Positions 7,822 to 17,149 of a stretch of 64,000 bases of DNA are shown here, one piece after another (within the stretch, counting starts at the first letter, position 1; every line of letters begins with the position of its first letter). The notes beneath the pieces were generated by a model. That model made no database searches and was not told the origin of the DNA. It saw only the letters and a list, made by a program, of their open reading frames with translations. The DNA is from Modestobacter excelsi (GTDB taxonomy: Bacteria > Actinomycetota > Actinomycetes > Mycobacteriales > Geodermatophilaceae): contig NZ_SJEX01000002.1 in assembly GCF_005930495.1 (NCBI RefSeq), positions 62,001 through 126,000 on the forward strand, read 5' to 3'. The position numbers were made by a program, and so were the translations under genes.

Positions 7822-8661
7822 ATGACGGGACGTCTCGTGCTCGGTGGTGCGCCGCTCGGGCAGCCCGGCGACGTCGGCCCCCGGTTGCGCGAGGTGCTGG
7901 CCACCGCCGACGTGCTCGCCGTCGAGGACACCCGCCGGCTGCACCGGCTGGCCGCCGACCTCGGGGTGACGTTCACCGGGCGGCTGGTCAGCTTCTACGA
8001 GTCGGTCGAGCAGGCCCGGCTGCCCGGGCTGGTGGCCGCCATGCGGGACGGTGCCACGGTGCTGCTGCTCACCGACGCCGGCATGCCCTCGGTCTCCGAC
8101 CCCGGGTACACGCTGGTGCGGGCCGCGATCGAGGCGGACATCGCCGTCACCTCGGTGCCCGGCCCGTCCGCCGTCGTCACCGCGCTGGCCGTGTCCGGGC
8201 TGCCGACCGACCGGTTCTGCTTCGAGGGGTTCCTGCCGCGCAAGGGCGGTGAGCGCCGGGCCGCGCTGGCCGCGCTGGCCGGGGAGCTCCGCACGATGGT
8301 GTTCTACGAGTCGCCGCACCGGCTCGCCGAGGCGCTGGCCGACGCCGCCGGCGCCTTCGGTGCCGACCGTCCGGCCGCCGTCTGCCGCGAGCTGACCAAG
8401 ACCCACGAGGAGGTCCGCCGCGGGCCGCTGGGCGAGCTGGCGAGCTGGGCCGCCGAGGGCGTGCGCGGGGAGATCACCCTGGTCGTCGCGGGCGCCGTCG
8501 CCGGGCCGGTGTCGATGTCGCCGGCCGAGCTCGCCGCGGAGGTGGCGGCCGAGGAGGCCGCCGGTGCCGACCGCAAGGAGGCCATCCGCACGGTCGTGGG
8601 GCGCACCGGGCTGTCCCGCCGGGTGGTCTACGACGCCGTCGTCGCCGCCAAGACCCCCTGA
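7822..8661 (+). CDS. rsmI: 16S rRNA (cytidine(1402)-2'-O)-methyltransferase RsmI
   Basis: SAM-dependent methyltransferase of the tetrapyrrole-methylase fold that modifies C1402 in the 16S rRNA decoding centre. Its 279 residues show the expected run: LGGAPLGQPGDVGPR at the start, AVEDTRRLHRL, LTDAGMPSVSDPGY (SAM-binding), VPGPSAVVTALAVSGLPTDRF, GFLPRKGGER, and FYESPHRL. The C-terminal helical domain (RKEAIRTVVGRTGLSRRVVYDAV) is also typical. The ATG is six bases after a CAGGGT sequence that could be a weak -10, so the mRNA may be leaderless. It is divergent from pmt. Confidence 0.96.
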   Translation: MTGRLVLGGAPLGQPGDVGPRLREVLATADVLAVEDTRRLHRLAADLGVTFTGRLVSFYESVEQARLPGLVAAMRDGATVLLLTDAGMPSVSDPGYTLVRAAIEADIAVTSVPGPSAVVTALAVSGLPTDRFCFEGFLPRKGGERRAALAALAGELRTMVFYESPHRLAEALADAAGAFGADRPAAVCRELTKTHEEVRRGPLGELASWAAEGVRGEITLVVAGAVAGPVSMSPAELAAEVAAEEAAGADRKEAIRTVVGRTGLSRRVVYDAVVAAKTP

Positions 8662-8679
8662 CCCCGCCCTTCGCGCGCC

Positions 8680-8734
8680 GAGAGTGCGCTGATCGTCACC
8701 ATCCGCGCCGCAGGACGACGACGAGCGCACTCTC
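8680..8734 (+). repeat. Hairpin element flanking the DUF559 gene, left copy
   Basis: GAGAGTGCGCT (8680-8690) pairs perfectly with AGCGCACTCTC (8724-8734), with a further CGTC/GACG pairing inside. Its first arm and following bases, GAGAGTGCGCTGATCGTC, recur with one mismatch in the right copy at 9671. Confidence 0.8.
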
Positions 8735-8748
8735 AGCGGCTGTTTGGC

Positions 8749-9615
8749 TCAACGGCTCAGCGCCGCGCCCAGCCTCGCCAGCAGGTCGGCCGGACGGTGC
8801 AGGTCGGCGGCGGTCACGAAGAAGACCCGCCAACCGGCTGCCTGGATGCGGTTGAGGCGTCGCCGGTCCTCGCGGAACTGGCCGGGCTCCGCGTGCCAGG
8901 TCCCGTCGTACTCGACGGCCAGCCGCCGGTCGGGCCACCCGAAGTCCACCCGCGCCACGAACACCGTGCCGTGGCGCACCCGGAACTGCGCGACGGGGAC
9001 AGGCAGATCGCTCCGGACCAGGAGCAACCGCAGGTGCGTCTCCTGCGGCGACTCGGCCAGCCCGTCGGCCAGCGCACTCGCCTCGCGCACGCGGCGGCAC
9101 CCGCGTCCGGTGAGCTCCCGGGCAGCGGCACGTACCGGTTCCAGGTCGACCTTCCCAGACACCACCATCTGGTCGATCGCGGCGACGGCGTCGTCCAGGG
9201 GCAGGTGGCGGGCGACGGAGACGGTGGTCGCCTCCGGGGTGGTGGTGCGCACGCCACGGCGTCGGCACAGCGACTGGTCGGGGATCGGTTCCCGTCGGAC
9301 GCGCAGCCCGCTGACCCGCACGGGGTGGCTGCCCGGCGGCAGGGTGACCTCGACGTCGTCCTCCGGGCCGGCCAGGTCGACGCCCCACAGGACGGCGGCG
9401 CTGGCACCGGTGACGACGGCATCGGGCCGGAGCACCGCGGCCGCCTGGACGCGCAGCAGGTGCGTCACCGGCAGCTCAGCGTGCACGTAGACGTCAGGGA
9501 ACAGCCGCCGCCACGACCGGTGCCGCAGCTGCCGGGCGGTCAGCAGCCCGCGCCGCACCGCGGCGGAGCCACGGAACGGGCCGGCGAGGAGCTCCGGTGG
9601 TGCGGGCACGGACAC
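8749..9615 (-). CDS. DUF559 / AbiEi-like domain protein (Vsr-like endonuclease fold)
   Basis: 288 residues. The N-terminal half resembles the winged-helix/AbiEi-like segment found in many actinobacterial proteins (GLLTARQLRHRSWRRLFPDVYVH, then an extended beta region). The C-terminal 110 residues form a DUF559 nuclease-like domain: RVDFGWPDRRLAVEYDGTWH with acidic Asp/Glu ligands, then FREDRRRLNRIQAAGWRVFFVT, as in very-short-patch-repair-like endonucleases. Such genes are numerous and variable in actinobacteria; their roles are largely unproven. It is bracketed by two copies of a hairpin element (8680-8734 and 9670-9726), which suggests that it sits in a cassette. No partner toxin gene is next to it. 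Confidence 0.75.
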   Translation of the reverse strand: MSVPAPPELLAGPFRGSAAVRRGLLTARQLRHRSWRRLFPDVYVHAELPVTHLLRVQAAAVLRPDAVVTGASAAVLWGVDLAGPEDDVEVTLPPGSHPVRVSGLRVRREPIPDQSLCRRRGVRTTTPEATTVSVARHLPLDDAVAAIDQMVVSGKVDLEPVRAAARELTGRGCRRVREASALADGLAESPQETHLRLLLVRSDLPVPVAQFRVRHGTVFVARVDFGWPDRRLAVEYDGTWHAEPGQFREDRRRLNRIQAAGWRVFFVTAADLHRPADLLARLGAALSR

Positions 9616-9669
9616 CCGGGAACCGTGCCCGACCAGCGCCCCTCCGCGCTGGCGTCGTCCACAGCACGT

Positions 9670-9726
9670 CGAGTGTGCGCTGATCGTCGCTGCCCGGGCC
9701 GATGGGCGACGGTCAGCGCACTCTCG
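9670..9726 (+). repeat. Hairpin element flanking the DUF559 gene, right copy
   Basis: A 21-base arm (9670-9690) pairs with 9706-9726 with two mismatches. It shares GTGCGCTGATCGTC with the left copy in the same orientation. It separates the DUF559 gene from corA. Confidence 0.8.
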
Positions 9727-9740
9727 ATGTCAGGCCGCGG

Positions 9741-10838
9741 CTACAGCCAGTGGTTGCGCTTGAAGCCGCGGTAGAGCAGGAAGCAGAGGGTGGCCATCAG
9801 CAGCAGTGCGAAGGGGTACCCGAAGTCCCAGTGCAGTTCGGGCATGTGATCGAAGTTCATCCCGTAAACCCCCGCGATCAGCGTGGGCGCGGCGATCAGG
9901 CCGGCGTAGGAGGAGATCGTGCGCATGTCGTCGTTCTGCGCCACCGAGATCCGGGCCAGCGCGGCCTGGAGGATGTTCGACAGCAGCTCGTCGAGGCCGG
10001 CCACCTGGTCCCGGACCCGCAGGGCGTGGTCCTGGACGTCGCGGAAGTAGGACCGCATCGCGTCGGGCACCAGGTCGTGTGGCCGCTCCGCCAGGATCGA
10101 CAGCGGGACCTCCAGCGGCTGCACCGCCCGGCGCAGCTGGACCAGCTCCCGCTTGAGCTGGTAGATCCGCGGGGTGTCGTCGGCGCGAGAGGGGCTGAAC
10201 ACCGACGCCTCGAGCTCCTCGACGTCGTCCTCGACGGCCTCGGCCACCTCGACGAAGTGGTCGGCCACCAGGTCGCTGACCGCGTAGAGCACCGACGAGG
10301 GACCCAGCTGCAGGAGGTCGGTCTGGCCCTCCAGGCTGTTCCGCAGGTCCTTGAGGCCGCCGTGGTCACCGTGCCGCACGGTGATCACGTAGTGGCTGCC
10401 GAGGAAGACCATGACCTCGCCGGTGTTCACCACCTCGCTGGTGGCCGTGAGCGTGTCGTGTTCCACGTACCGCGCGGTCTTCAGCACCATGAACAGGCTG
10501 TCGTCGTAGCTGTCCAGCTTCGGCCGCTGGTGGGCCTCGACGGCGTCCTCCACCGCGAGCGGGTGCAGCCCGTAGACGGCGGCCACCCCCGCGAGGTCGG
10601 CCTCGGTCGGCTCGTGCAGCCCCAGCCACACGAAGCCGTCGTTCTCCACCGCCGCCCGCAGCGCCTCGTCGTAGGCCACCGGGGTCTGCCGCCGGCCGTC
10701 GACGTACACCGCGCAGTCGACCACGAAGTCGGTGGCCCGCTGTTCGGTGGCGGGCACGGTGGGCGCACCGGCCGGGCGCGGGCGGCGCACCTGGGGCAGC
10801 CGTGACCGGGCGCCGGAAGTGCTGTCGGTGCTGGTCAC
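9741..10838 (-). CDS. corA: CorA-family magnesium/divalent cation transporter
   Basis: 365-residue inner-membrane channel protein for Mg2+ and related ions. A large cytosolic alpha/beta domain (about 50-290) contains DGFVWLGLHEPTEADL, LHPLAVEDAVEAHQRPKLD and long helices. Two C-terminal transmembrane helices carry the selectivity motif YGMNFDHMPE at the mouth of TM1 and end in FLLYRGFKRNHWL. Reading upstream of GTG 10838 is possible to 11012, but that extension is low complexity and overlaps the divergent permease start. The GTG has AGGAGAA about six bases ahead, which decides the start. Confidence 0.95.
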   Translation of the reverse strand: MTSTDSTSGARSRLPQVRRPRPAGAPTVPATEQRATDFVVDCAVYVDGRRQTPVAYDEALRAAVENDGFVWLGLHEPTEADLAGVAAVYGLHPLAVEDAVEAHQRPKLDSYDDSLFMVLKTARYVEHDTLTATSEVVNTGEVMVFLGSHYVITVRHGDHGGLKDLRNSLEGQTDLLQLGPSSVLYAVSDLVADHFVEVAEAVEDDVEELEASVFSPSRADDTPRIYQLKRELVQLRRAVQPLEVPLSILAERPHDLVPDAMRSYFRDVQDHALRVRDQVAGLDELLSNILQAALARISVAQNDDMRTISSYAGLIAAPTLIAGVYGMNFDHMPELHWDFGYPFALLLMATLCFLLYRGFKRNHWL

Positions 10839-10993
10839 CGGGTTCTCCTGGTCTCTCGTGCGACCGGTCGGGACCGGCCGGATGGTGTTCAGAGCGTAGG
10901 TCTGCGGGATGGGCCGCCCTGTGGGACGCTCCCCGCACGGATGATCACCAGTCGGACGGTGGCTGAGGCACCGCCCGCTCGAGGGGGGTTCCA

Positions 10994-12502
10994 GTGGCCA
11001 CCAACCGGGCACGGGTCAAGAGCGTCGAGGAGTCGATCCGCGACACCGAGGAACCCGATCACCAGCTCAAGAAGAACCTCTCCGCCCTGGACCTGACCGT
11101 CTTCGGGGTCGGCGTGATCATCGGCACGGGCATCTTCGTGCTCACCGGTGAGGTCGCCAAGACCGACTCCGGACCGGCCGTGGCCATCAGCTTCGTGATC
11201 GCCGGCATCGTCTGCGGGCTGGCCGCGATCTGCTACGCGGAGTTCGCCTCCACCGTCCCCGTGGCGGGGTCGGCGTACACGTTCTCCTACGCCACCCTCG
11301 GCGAGCTGGTCGCCTGGATCATCGGCTGGGACCTCGTCCTCGAGCTGGCGCTGGGTGCCGCGACGGTGGCGGTCGGCTGGTCCGGCTACCTCAACCAGCT
11401 GCTCGGCGACCTGGGCATCCCGCTGCCCACGTCGATCGCGGGGGAGGAGGCGAGGTTCAACATCCCCGCGATGTTCATCGTCGCGGTGATGACGGGCGTG
11501 CTGATCCTGGGCATCAAGCTGTCCTCCCGGGTCACCTCGGTGATCGTGGCGATCAAGGTCGCCATCGTCCTGATGGTGATCGGGGTCGGGATCTTCTACG
11601 TGAAGGCCGCGAACTACACGCCCTTCATCCCGCCGGCCGAGCCCAGCGAGACCGGCAGCGGCCTCACCGCGCCGCTGATCCAGACCCTGTTCGGCTTCGC
11701 GCCCAGCACGTTCGGCGTGGGCGGCATCCTGGCCGGCGCGGCGATCGTCTTCTTCGCCTTCATCGGTTTCGACATCGTCGCGACGGCGGCCGAGGAGACC
11801 AAGGACCCCAAGCGGGACCTGCCGCGCGGCATCATCGGCTCGCTCGTCATCTGCACGGTCCTCTACGTCGCCGTGTCCCTGGTCGTGGTGGGCATGCAGA
11901 AGTACACCGAGCTGTCCACGTCGGCGCCGCTGGCCGACGCGTTCCGGAGCGTCGGGTTGCCGTTCTTCTCCGGGCTCATCTCGGTGGGGGCCCTGGCCGG
12001 GCTGACCTCGGTGGTCATGATCCTGATGCTCGGCCAGTCCCGGGTGCTGTTCGCGATGAGCCGGGACCACCTGCTCCCGCCCACGCTGGGCGCCGTCCAC
12101 CCGCGGTACGGCACGCCGTACAAGATCACGGTCATCACCGGCATCGTCGTGGCGGTGCTGGCCGGGCTGATCCCGCTGAGCACCCTTGCCGAGCTGGTGA
12201 ACATCGGCACGCTCTTCGCGTTCGTGCTGGTGTCCTACGCCGTCATCCGGCTGCGCAAGACCCGTCCGGACCTGCACCGGTCCTTCCGCGTGCCACTGGT
12301 CCCGCTCCTCCCGTGGCTCTCGGTCGCGGCGAGCATCTACCTGATGCTGAACCTGCCCGGGGAGACCTGGCTGCGGTTCGTGATCTGGATGCTGCTCGGG
12401 GTCGCCCTCTACTTCGTCTACGGACGGCGGAACTCCCGGTTCTCCGTCAAGGGCGCGGCCGAGCGCAAGGCAGCGGGACAGCAGGCCGGCGGGGAGCGCT
12501 GA
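10994..12502 (+). CDS. APC-superfamily amino acid permease (cationic amino acid transporter-like)
   Basis: 502-residue secondary transporter with about 12 hydrophobic helices. The N-terminus has LKKNLSALDLTVFGVGVIIGTGIFVLTG, the helix-1 GIG-type substrate-binding break of the APC fold, and helix 6 region FFAFIGFDIVATAAEE, typical of CAT/YfnA-like amino acid permeases. GTG start follows a GAGGGGGG ribosome-binding stretch. The gene is divergent from corA. Substrate specificity (Arg/Lys or neutral amino acids) cannot be assigned from sequence. Confidence 0.9.
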   Translation: MATNRARVKSVEESIRDTEEPDHQLKKNLSALDLTVFGVGVIIGTGIFVLTGEVAKTDSGPAVAISFVIAGIVCGLAAICYAEFASTVPVAGSAYTFSYATLGELVAWIIGWDLVLELALGAATVAVGWSGYLNQLLGDLGIPLPTSIAGEEARFNIPAMFIVAVMTGVLILGIKLSSRVTSVIVAIKVAIVLMVIGVGIFYVKAANYTPFIPPAEPSETGSGLTAPLIQTLFGFAPSTFGVGGILAGAAIVFFAFIGFDIVATAAEETKDPKRDLPRGIIGSLVICTVLYVAVSLVVVGMQKYTELSTSAPLADAFRSVGLPFFSGLISVGALAGLTSVVMILMLGQSRVLFAMSRDHLLPPTLGAVHPRYGTPYKITVITGIVVAVLAGLIPLSTLAELVNIGTLFAFVLVSYAVIRLRKTRPDLHRSFRVPLVPLLPWLSVAASIYLMLNLPGETWLRFVIWMLLGVALYFVYGRRNSRFSVKGAAERKAAGQQAGGER

Positions 12503-12511
12503 CCGCCGGGC

Positions 12512-12529
12512 CTCACCCCCCGGGGTGAG
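12512..12529 (+). terminator. Short hairpin after the permease gene
   Basis: CTCACCCC pairs with GGGGTGAG over a two-base spacer, ten bases after the stop. No U-tract follows, as usual in very GC-rich actinobacteria. Confidence 0.45.
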
Positions 12530-12609
12530 ACCCTTCCGTCCTCCCCTCCGGGGGGAGACCGCAGCGCCCGACCTGATCAGGGACACCCGTCCCCGGTCAG
12601 GAGGTCCCC

Positions 12610-13269
12610 GTGCCGAGCGCCCTCGTCGACGCCCGCACCGATCCGCCCGTCGTGGCGGCCCGGTCGCCGCGCCGGGCCGGTCGGCTGCCCGCCCCGGTCG
12701 CCGCGGCCGCGGCGCTGGCGGTGCTCCAGTCGCTCGGCCTGCTCGCGCTGGGCCTGACCAGCCTGGACGGCGTCTTCGGCACCGGTGTACGGCCGGACGG
12801 CCGGCTGGTCGCGGTCGTCCTCGTGCTGCTCGCCGGCTGGGTCGTGCTGTGCGCCGGCGGCGGGGCCAACCTGGTCGACGGCGCCGGCCGTCAGCTGGTC
12901 GTCGCGGTCGCGTGCGGTGAGATCGTGCTGCTGCTCGTCCTCGCCGTCGCCGGCGTGCTCGGCGGGGACGGGGTCTGGCTGGTCGCGCTCGGCCCGCTGC
13001 GTGCGCTGCCGGTGCCGGCCCTGGCGCTGCTGACCCTCGGGGTGCCGACCGCGAAGCTGCTGCTGGCCACCGCCCCGTCGGCCGCGTCCTGGGTCGAGGC
13101 GGGTGGCCGCCCCAAGACCGTCCGCCCGGCTCGGGACGGGGAGCGCCGGGTGCTCCGCGGGGTCACCCTGGCCTGCATCGGGCTCGCCCTGACCGGCGTC
13201 GCCCTGCTCGGCGGGCCGGCCGACCCCCCGACCGGCCCGAGCACCGCTGCGGTCGTCGACGCCCCCTGA
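12610..13269 (+). CDS. Hypothetical membrane protein, about four to five TM helices
   Basis: 219 residues that I do not recognise. The first 30 are basic and Ala/Pro-rich; then come hydrophobic segments at roughly 31-52, 66-84, 97-117, 122-150 and 182-200. A GTG start with CAGGAGG upstream supports translation. A serine/proline/threonine-rich tail follows the last helix. It lies between an APC permease and metG, with no contextual hint to function. The protein is simple in composition (Leu, Val, Ala), so distant homology would be hard to see. Confidence 0.6.
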   Translation: MPSALVDARTDPPVVAARSPRRAGRLPAPVAAAAALAVLQSLGLLALGLTSLDGVFGTGVRPDGRLVAVVLVLLAGWVVLCAGGGANLVDGAGRQLVVAVACGEIVLLLVLAVAGVLGGDGVWLVALGPLRALPVPALALLTLGVPTAKLLLATAPSAASWVEAGGRPKTVRPARDGERRVLRGVTLACIGLALTGVALLGGPADPPTGPSTAAVVDAP

Positions 13270-13303
13270 CCCAGGCGTCCGAACGGCCCGGACGTCACCT
13301 CAC

Positions 13304-13309
13304 TACCCT
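13304..13309 (+). promoter_or_regulatory. Probable -10 TACCCT of metG (leaderless)
   Basis: TACCCT ends six bases before GTG 13316, so transcription would begin at the start codon. There is no Shine-Dalgarno sequence between. Confidence 0.55.
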
Positions 13310-13315
13310 CAGGTC

Positions 13316-15136
13316 GTGACAGATCGGCACATCCTCACCGCCGTCGCCTGGCCCTACGCCAACGGCCCGCGGCACATCGGGCACGTCTCGGGCTTCGGCG
13401 TGCCCTCCGACGTCTTCAGCCGGTACCACCGCATGGCCGGCGACCAGGTGCTGATGGTGAGCGGCACCGACGAGCACGGGACGCCGATCACCGTCGCCGC
13501 CGACGCCGAGGGCATCACCCCGCGGGAGATCGCCGACCGGAACAACCGGGTGATCGTCGACGACCTGGCCAGCCTCGGGCTCAGCTACGACCTGTTCACC
13601 CGGACGACGACGGCCAACCACGCCGCGATCAGCCAGGAGATCTTCCTCGGGCTGCTCAAGAACGGCTACGTGTTCCCGCAGACGACGCTGGGCGCGATCA
13701 GCCCGTCGACCGGGCGCACGCTGCCCGACCGCTACATCGAGGGCACCTGCCCGATCTGCGGCTACGACGGCGCCCGCGGCGACCAGTGCGACAACTGCGG
13801 CAACCAGCTGGACCCGGTGGACCTGATCAACCCGGTCAGCCGGATCAACGGCGAGACGCCGAGGTTCGTCGAGAGCGAGCACTACTTCCTCGACCTGCCG
13901 GCGTTCGCCCGGGCGCTGGGCGACTGGCTGGCCACCCGCAAGAGCTGGCGGCCCAACGTCCTGAACTTCAGCGTCAACCTGCTCGAGGACCTCAAGCCGC
14001 GCAGCTACACCCGGGACATCGACTGGGGCGTGCGGGTGCCGCTGGAGGGCTGGGTCGACCGGCCGGACAAGCGCATCTACGTCTGGTTCGACGCCGTCGT
14101 GGGCTACCTGTCGGCGTCGATCGAGTGGGCCCGCCGCTCCGGTGACCCGGAGGCCTGGCGGCAGTGGTGGCAGACGCCGGACGCCGACGCCTACTACTTC
14201 ATGGGCAAGGACAACATCGTCTTCCACTCCGAGATCTGGCCGGCCCAGCTGCTCGGCTACAACGGCGCGGGGGACAAGGGCGGGACGCCGGGGTCGCTGG
14301 GCGCCCTCAACCTGCCGACCGAGGTCGTGTCGAGCGAGTTCCTGACCATGGAGGGGCGCAAGTTCTCCTCCTCGCGGAACGTCGTCATCTACGTCCGGGA
14401 CTTCCTGTCCCGCTACGACGCGGACGCGCTGCGCTACTTCATCGCCGTCGCCGGCCCGGAGAACCAGGACACCGACTTCACCTGGGCGGAGTTCCTGCGC
14501 CGCAACAACGACGAGCTGGTCGCCGGCTGGGGCAACCTGGTCAACCGCTCGGTGTCGATGGCGGCCAAGAACGTCGGCGCCGTCCCGACGCCGGGGGAGC
14601 TGACAGACGCCGACCGCGCGCTGCTGGCCACCACGTCGGGGGCCTTCGGGCCGGTCGGTGACCTGCTGGCCCGCAACCGGCAGAAGGCGGCGGCGACCGA
14701 GGCGATGCGGGTCGTGGGCGAGGCGAACAAGTACCTGTCCGACCAGGCGCCGTGGAAGCTCAAGGAGGACCCGGCCCGCCGGGACACCGTCCTGCACACC
14801 GCGCTGCAGGCGATCAAGGACTGCAACACGCTGCTCACCCCGTTCCTCCCGCACTCCTCGCAGCAGGTGCACGAGCTGCTCGGGGGCACCGGGGTGTGGT
14901 CGGTCGCGCCGCAGGTCGTCGAGACCCACGACCTGGACGACGGCTCGCCGTACCCGATCATCACCGGCCCCTACGGCGAGGGGCAGGCGACCTGGGCGTC
15001 CACGCCGCTGCCCCCGCCCGGGACGCCGCTGGCCGCGCCGACGCCGGTCTTCACCAAGCTCGACCCCTCGATCGTGGAGGAGGAGCTGGCCCGGCTCGAG
15101 GCCGGCGGGACGAGCAGCACGGACGGCGAGGCGTGA
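13316..15136 (+). CDS. metG: Methionyl-tRNA synthetase
   Basis: Charges tRNA-Met with methionine in the cytosol. The 606-residue enzyme shows class I signatures: HIGH at residues 20-23 within [11 protein letters not shown], and KFSSS (KMSKS equivalent) near 346-351 in [12 protein letters not shown] zinc-binding knuckle CPICGYDG...CDNCGNQL lies near 144-162, and the C-terminal anticodon-binding helical bundle includes [15 protein letters not shown]. There is no C-terminal EMAP-like tRNA-binding domain, as is common in actinobacteria. Length is normal. GTG start is supported by a -10 hexamer directly upstream. It is followed by tatD, rpfB and rsmA, the conserved actinobacterial order. Confidence 0.97.
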   Translation: MTDRHILTAVAWPYANGPRHIGHVSGFGVPSDVFSRYHRMAGDQVLMVSGTDEHGTPITVAADAEGITPREIADRNNRVIVDDLASLGLSYDLFTRTTTANHAAISQEIFLGLLKNGYVFPQTTLGAISPSTGRTLPDRYIEGTCPICGYDGARGDQCDNCGNQLDPVDLINPVSRINGETPRFVESEHYFLDLPAFARALGDWLATRKSWRPNVLNFSVNLLEDLKPRSYTRDIDWGVRVPLEGWVDRPDKRIYVWFDAVVGYLSASIEWARRSGDPEAWRQWWQTPDADAYYFMGKDNIVFHSEIWPAQLLGYNGAGDKGGTPGSLGALNLPTEVVSSEFLTMEGRKFSSSRNVVIYVRDFLSRYDADALRYFIAVAGPENQDTDFTWAEFLRRNNDELVAGWGNLVNRSVSMAAKNVGAVPTPGELTDADRALLATTSGAFGPVGDLLARNRQKAAATEAMRVVGEANKYLSDQAPWKLKEDPARRDTVLHTALQAIKDCNTLLTPFLPHSSQQVHELLGGTGVWSVAPQVVETHDLDDGSPYPIITGPYGEGQATWASTPLPPPGTPLAAPTPVFTKLDPSIVEEELARLEAGGTSSTDGEA

Positions 15137-15173
15137 CCCCCGTCCGGGCCATGGTGGCCAACATGGCCGCCCG

Positions 15174-16091
15174 GTGAGCCGCTCGGCGTCGTCGCGGGCG
15201 AACAAGCGCGGGGAGCCGCCGCCGTCCCCGGAGCCGCTGCCGTCGCCCGCCGTGGACAGCCACACCCACTTCGACATCGCCGTGGGCGGCGAGGACCGCA
15301 CACCCGCCGAGGCCGAGGTCGACGAGGCGATCGCCGCCGCGGTCGCGGTGAACGTGCCGCGGCTGGTCCAGGTGGGGGTGGACGTCGCCTCCTCGCGCTG
15401 GTCGGCGGAGCTCGCCGCCCGGCACCGGAACGTGCTGGCGGCCGTGGCGGTGCACCCCAACGAGGCCGGCGCGGGAGCGGCGACCGAGGCCGCGCTGGCC
15501 GAGATCGACCGGCTGGCGGCCCAGCCCCGGGTGCGGGCGGTGGGGGAGACCGGGCTGGACCGCTACCGGACCGGCGAGGACGGCTGGGCACCGCAGGAGG
15601 CGTCCTTCCGGGCGCACATCGACATCGCCAAGCGGCACGGGGTCGCCCTGGTCGTCCACGACCGGGACGCCCACGACGACGTGCTGCGGGTGCTCGACGA
15701 GGAGGGCGCCCCGGAGCGCACGGTGCTGCACTGCTTCTCCGGTGACGCCGGCTTCGCCCGCGCCTGCATCGAGCGGGGCCACGTGCTGTCCTTCGCCGGG
15801 ACGCTGACCTTCGGCAACGCCGGCCAGCTGCGGGAGGCGGCGGCGATCACCCCGCTGGACCAGCTCCTCGTGGAGACCGACGCGCCCTTCCTCACCCCCG
15901 CCCCGCTGCGCGGTCGCCCGAACTCCGCCCGGCTGGTGCCGCACACCGTGCGCGCCCTCGCCGAGGTCACCGGCACCGATCTCGAGCAGCTCTGCGCCTC
16001 CCTCACCGCCAACGCCGAACGGGTGTTCGGGACGTGGCGGCTGGAGGACCCCGCGCCAGTTGCCGCGACGAGCTCGGGCGGTACCGCCTAG
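15174..16091 (+). CDS. tatD: TatD-family metal-dependent DNase/hydrolase
   Basis: 305-residue TIM-barrel metallohydrolase. Metal ligands are visible: DSHTHFD (about 25-31), the acidic VGETGLDRY, VVHDRDAHDD (the usual H is in this strand), LHCFSGD, and VETDAPFLTP near the C-terminus. TatD proteins are 3'-5' exonucleases linked to DNA repair and quality control. The GTG at 15174 is the nearest in-frame start after metG; its ribosome-binding site is weak, so the exact start is uncertain. The gene lies 37 bases downstream of metG and is probably co-transcribed with it. Confidence 0.92.
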   Translation: MSRSASSRANKRGEPPPSPEPLPSPAVDSHTHFDIAVGGEDRTPAEAEVDEAIAAAVAVNVPRLVQVGVDVASSRWSAELAARHRNVLAAVAVHPNEAGAGAATEAALAEIDRLAAQPRVRAVGETGLDRYRTGEDGWAPQEASFRAHIDIAKRHGVALVVHDRDAHDDVLRVLDEEGAPERTVLHCFSGDAGFARACIERGHVLSFAGTLTFGNAGQLREAAAITPLDQLLVETDAPFLTPAPLRGRPNSARLVPHTVRALAEVTGTDLEQLCASLTANAERVFGTWRLEDPAPVAATSSGGTA

Positions 16092-16117
16092 CCCGACATC
16101 CGGGGCACACTGGGGGC

Positions 16118-16951
16118 GTGGGCCGCCTCATCGCCGTCGTCCTCTTCATCGCACTGCTCGCCCCGGCCGGGCTGCTCGCGCGGGCCTGGTCGCTCGCCGC
16201 CGGTCGCCGGGCGGTCGCGTCGGCCGCCGTCGAGTTCGTCCCGACCACGCCACCGGCGACCGCCCAGCTGGCCCGGCAGGCCGCCCACGGCCGCCGGGTC
16301 CGCACGCTGGGCTCCGCCCTCGGCGTGGTCCTGGTCGTGGTGTCGGTCGTCCTCTTCGCCGAGGCGTCGGTCTTCCTGTGGGTGCCGGCCCTGGCCGTCG
16401 GCGTGCTCGCCGGCGTCCTGCTGGCCGAGGCGACCCGCCCCCGGGCGCGCTGGGCGCTGAGCAGCCCGCCCCGCCGGCCGCGCCGCGGTGAGCAGATCTC
16501 GCCGTCGCTGCTGTGGACCATGCGCGGCATCGTCGTCGGGGACGTCGTGGCGGCGGTCTGGCTGGCCGACGACCTGGGCACCGCGCCGACGGCGGTCGCC
16601 CTGTCGGTGCCGCTGGCCGGGTGGCTGCTGGCCGAGGCCGCGCTGGTGCGGGTGCTGGTGCGCCCGCTGCCCGCGGAGGGTGCCGACGTGCCGATCGACG
16701 AGGCCCTGCGCACCTGGACCGCCCACCTGGTGGTGGCAGCGGCGACGGTGCTGGCGGTCCTGCCGCTCGGCGCGCTGCTGCTGCGCGCGGCCATCGACCT
16801 CGACGACCGGGTGGCCGGCGACGGTGCCGGGCTGCTCCCCGTCGCACTCGTCGCGGGCGGCTTCTCCGCGATCCTGGCCGGGTTGGTGGTGGCCGGGTTC
16901 CTGGTGACCTGGTTGCGCCCGGTCCGGCAGACCTCGCACGCCCTGGCTTGA
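16118..16951 (+). CDS. Hypothetical membrane protein, about seven TM helices
   Basis: 277 residues, not recognised beyond membrane topology. Hydrophobic helices are at about 3-24, 65-82, 84-106, 137-155, 160-182, 207-232 and 240-265, with a basic cytosolic loop RRPRRGEQI before helix 4. GTG start at 16118 follows a G-rich stretch (TGGGGGC). It lies between tatD and rpfB; its TGA stop is the first TGA of repeat copy B. No catalytic residues are evident. Confidence 0.6.
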   Translation: MGRLIAVVLFIALLAPAGLLARAWSLAAGRRAVASAAVEFVPTTPPATAQLARQAAHGRRVRTLGSALGVVLVVVSVVLFAEASVFLWVPALAVGVLAGVLLAEATRPRARWALSSPPRRPRRGEQISPSLLWTMRGIVVGDVVAAVWLADDLGTAPTAVALSVPLAGWLLAEAALVRVLVRPLPAEGADVPIDEALRTWTAHLVVAAATVLAVLPLGALLLRAAIDLDDRVAGDGAGLLPVALVAGGFSAILAGLVVAGFLVTWLRPVRQTSHALA

Positions 16952-17012
16952 TGGAGGACCCCTCTGCCCCCACGCCTCGCGAGCTCGGCGCGGGCCCCTG
17001 CAGAGGGGCCGG
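16949..17012 (+). repeat. Two-tier hairpin repeat, copy B
   Basis: Outer arms CCCCTCTGC (16959-16967) and GCAGAGGGG (17000-17008) pair perfectly; inner CGCC pairs with GGCG around TCGCGAGCTC. The TGA opening the element is the stop codon of the preceding membrane-protein gene. Confidence 0.85.
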
Positions 17013-17149
17013 GTAGTGGCGTTGGCCACGTGGTCATCTGGGCCGCTGAGCGTCCAGTACGGCGTGGACATCACGTTGCGTGTCGGCGCGCCTGCGGAGC
17101 GACTGGTCGACATGTTGGTTTCCTGATCGAGCACCGTTGTCTTCCGAAG

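Noticed and set aside
12525-12920. Plus-strand frame overlapping the hypothetical membrane protein start
   Set aside because: Arg/Pro-rich shadow in another frame; the 12610 gene has a ribosome-binding site and clear membrane helices.
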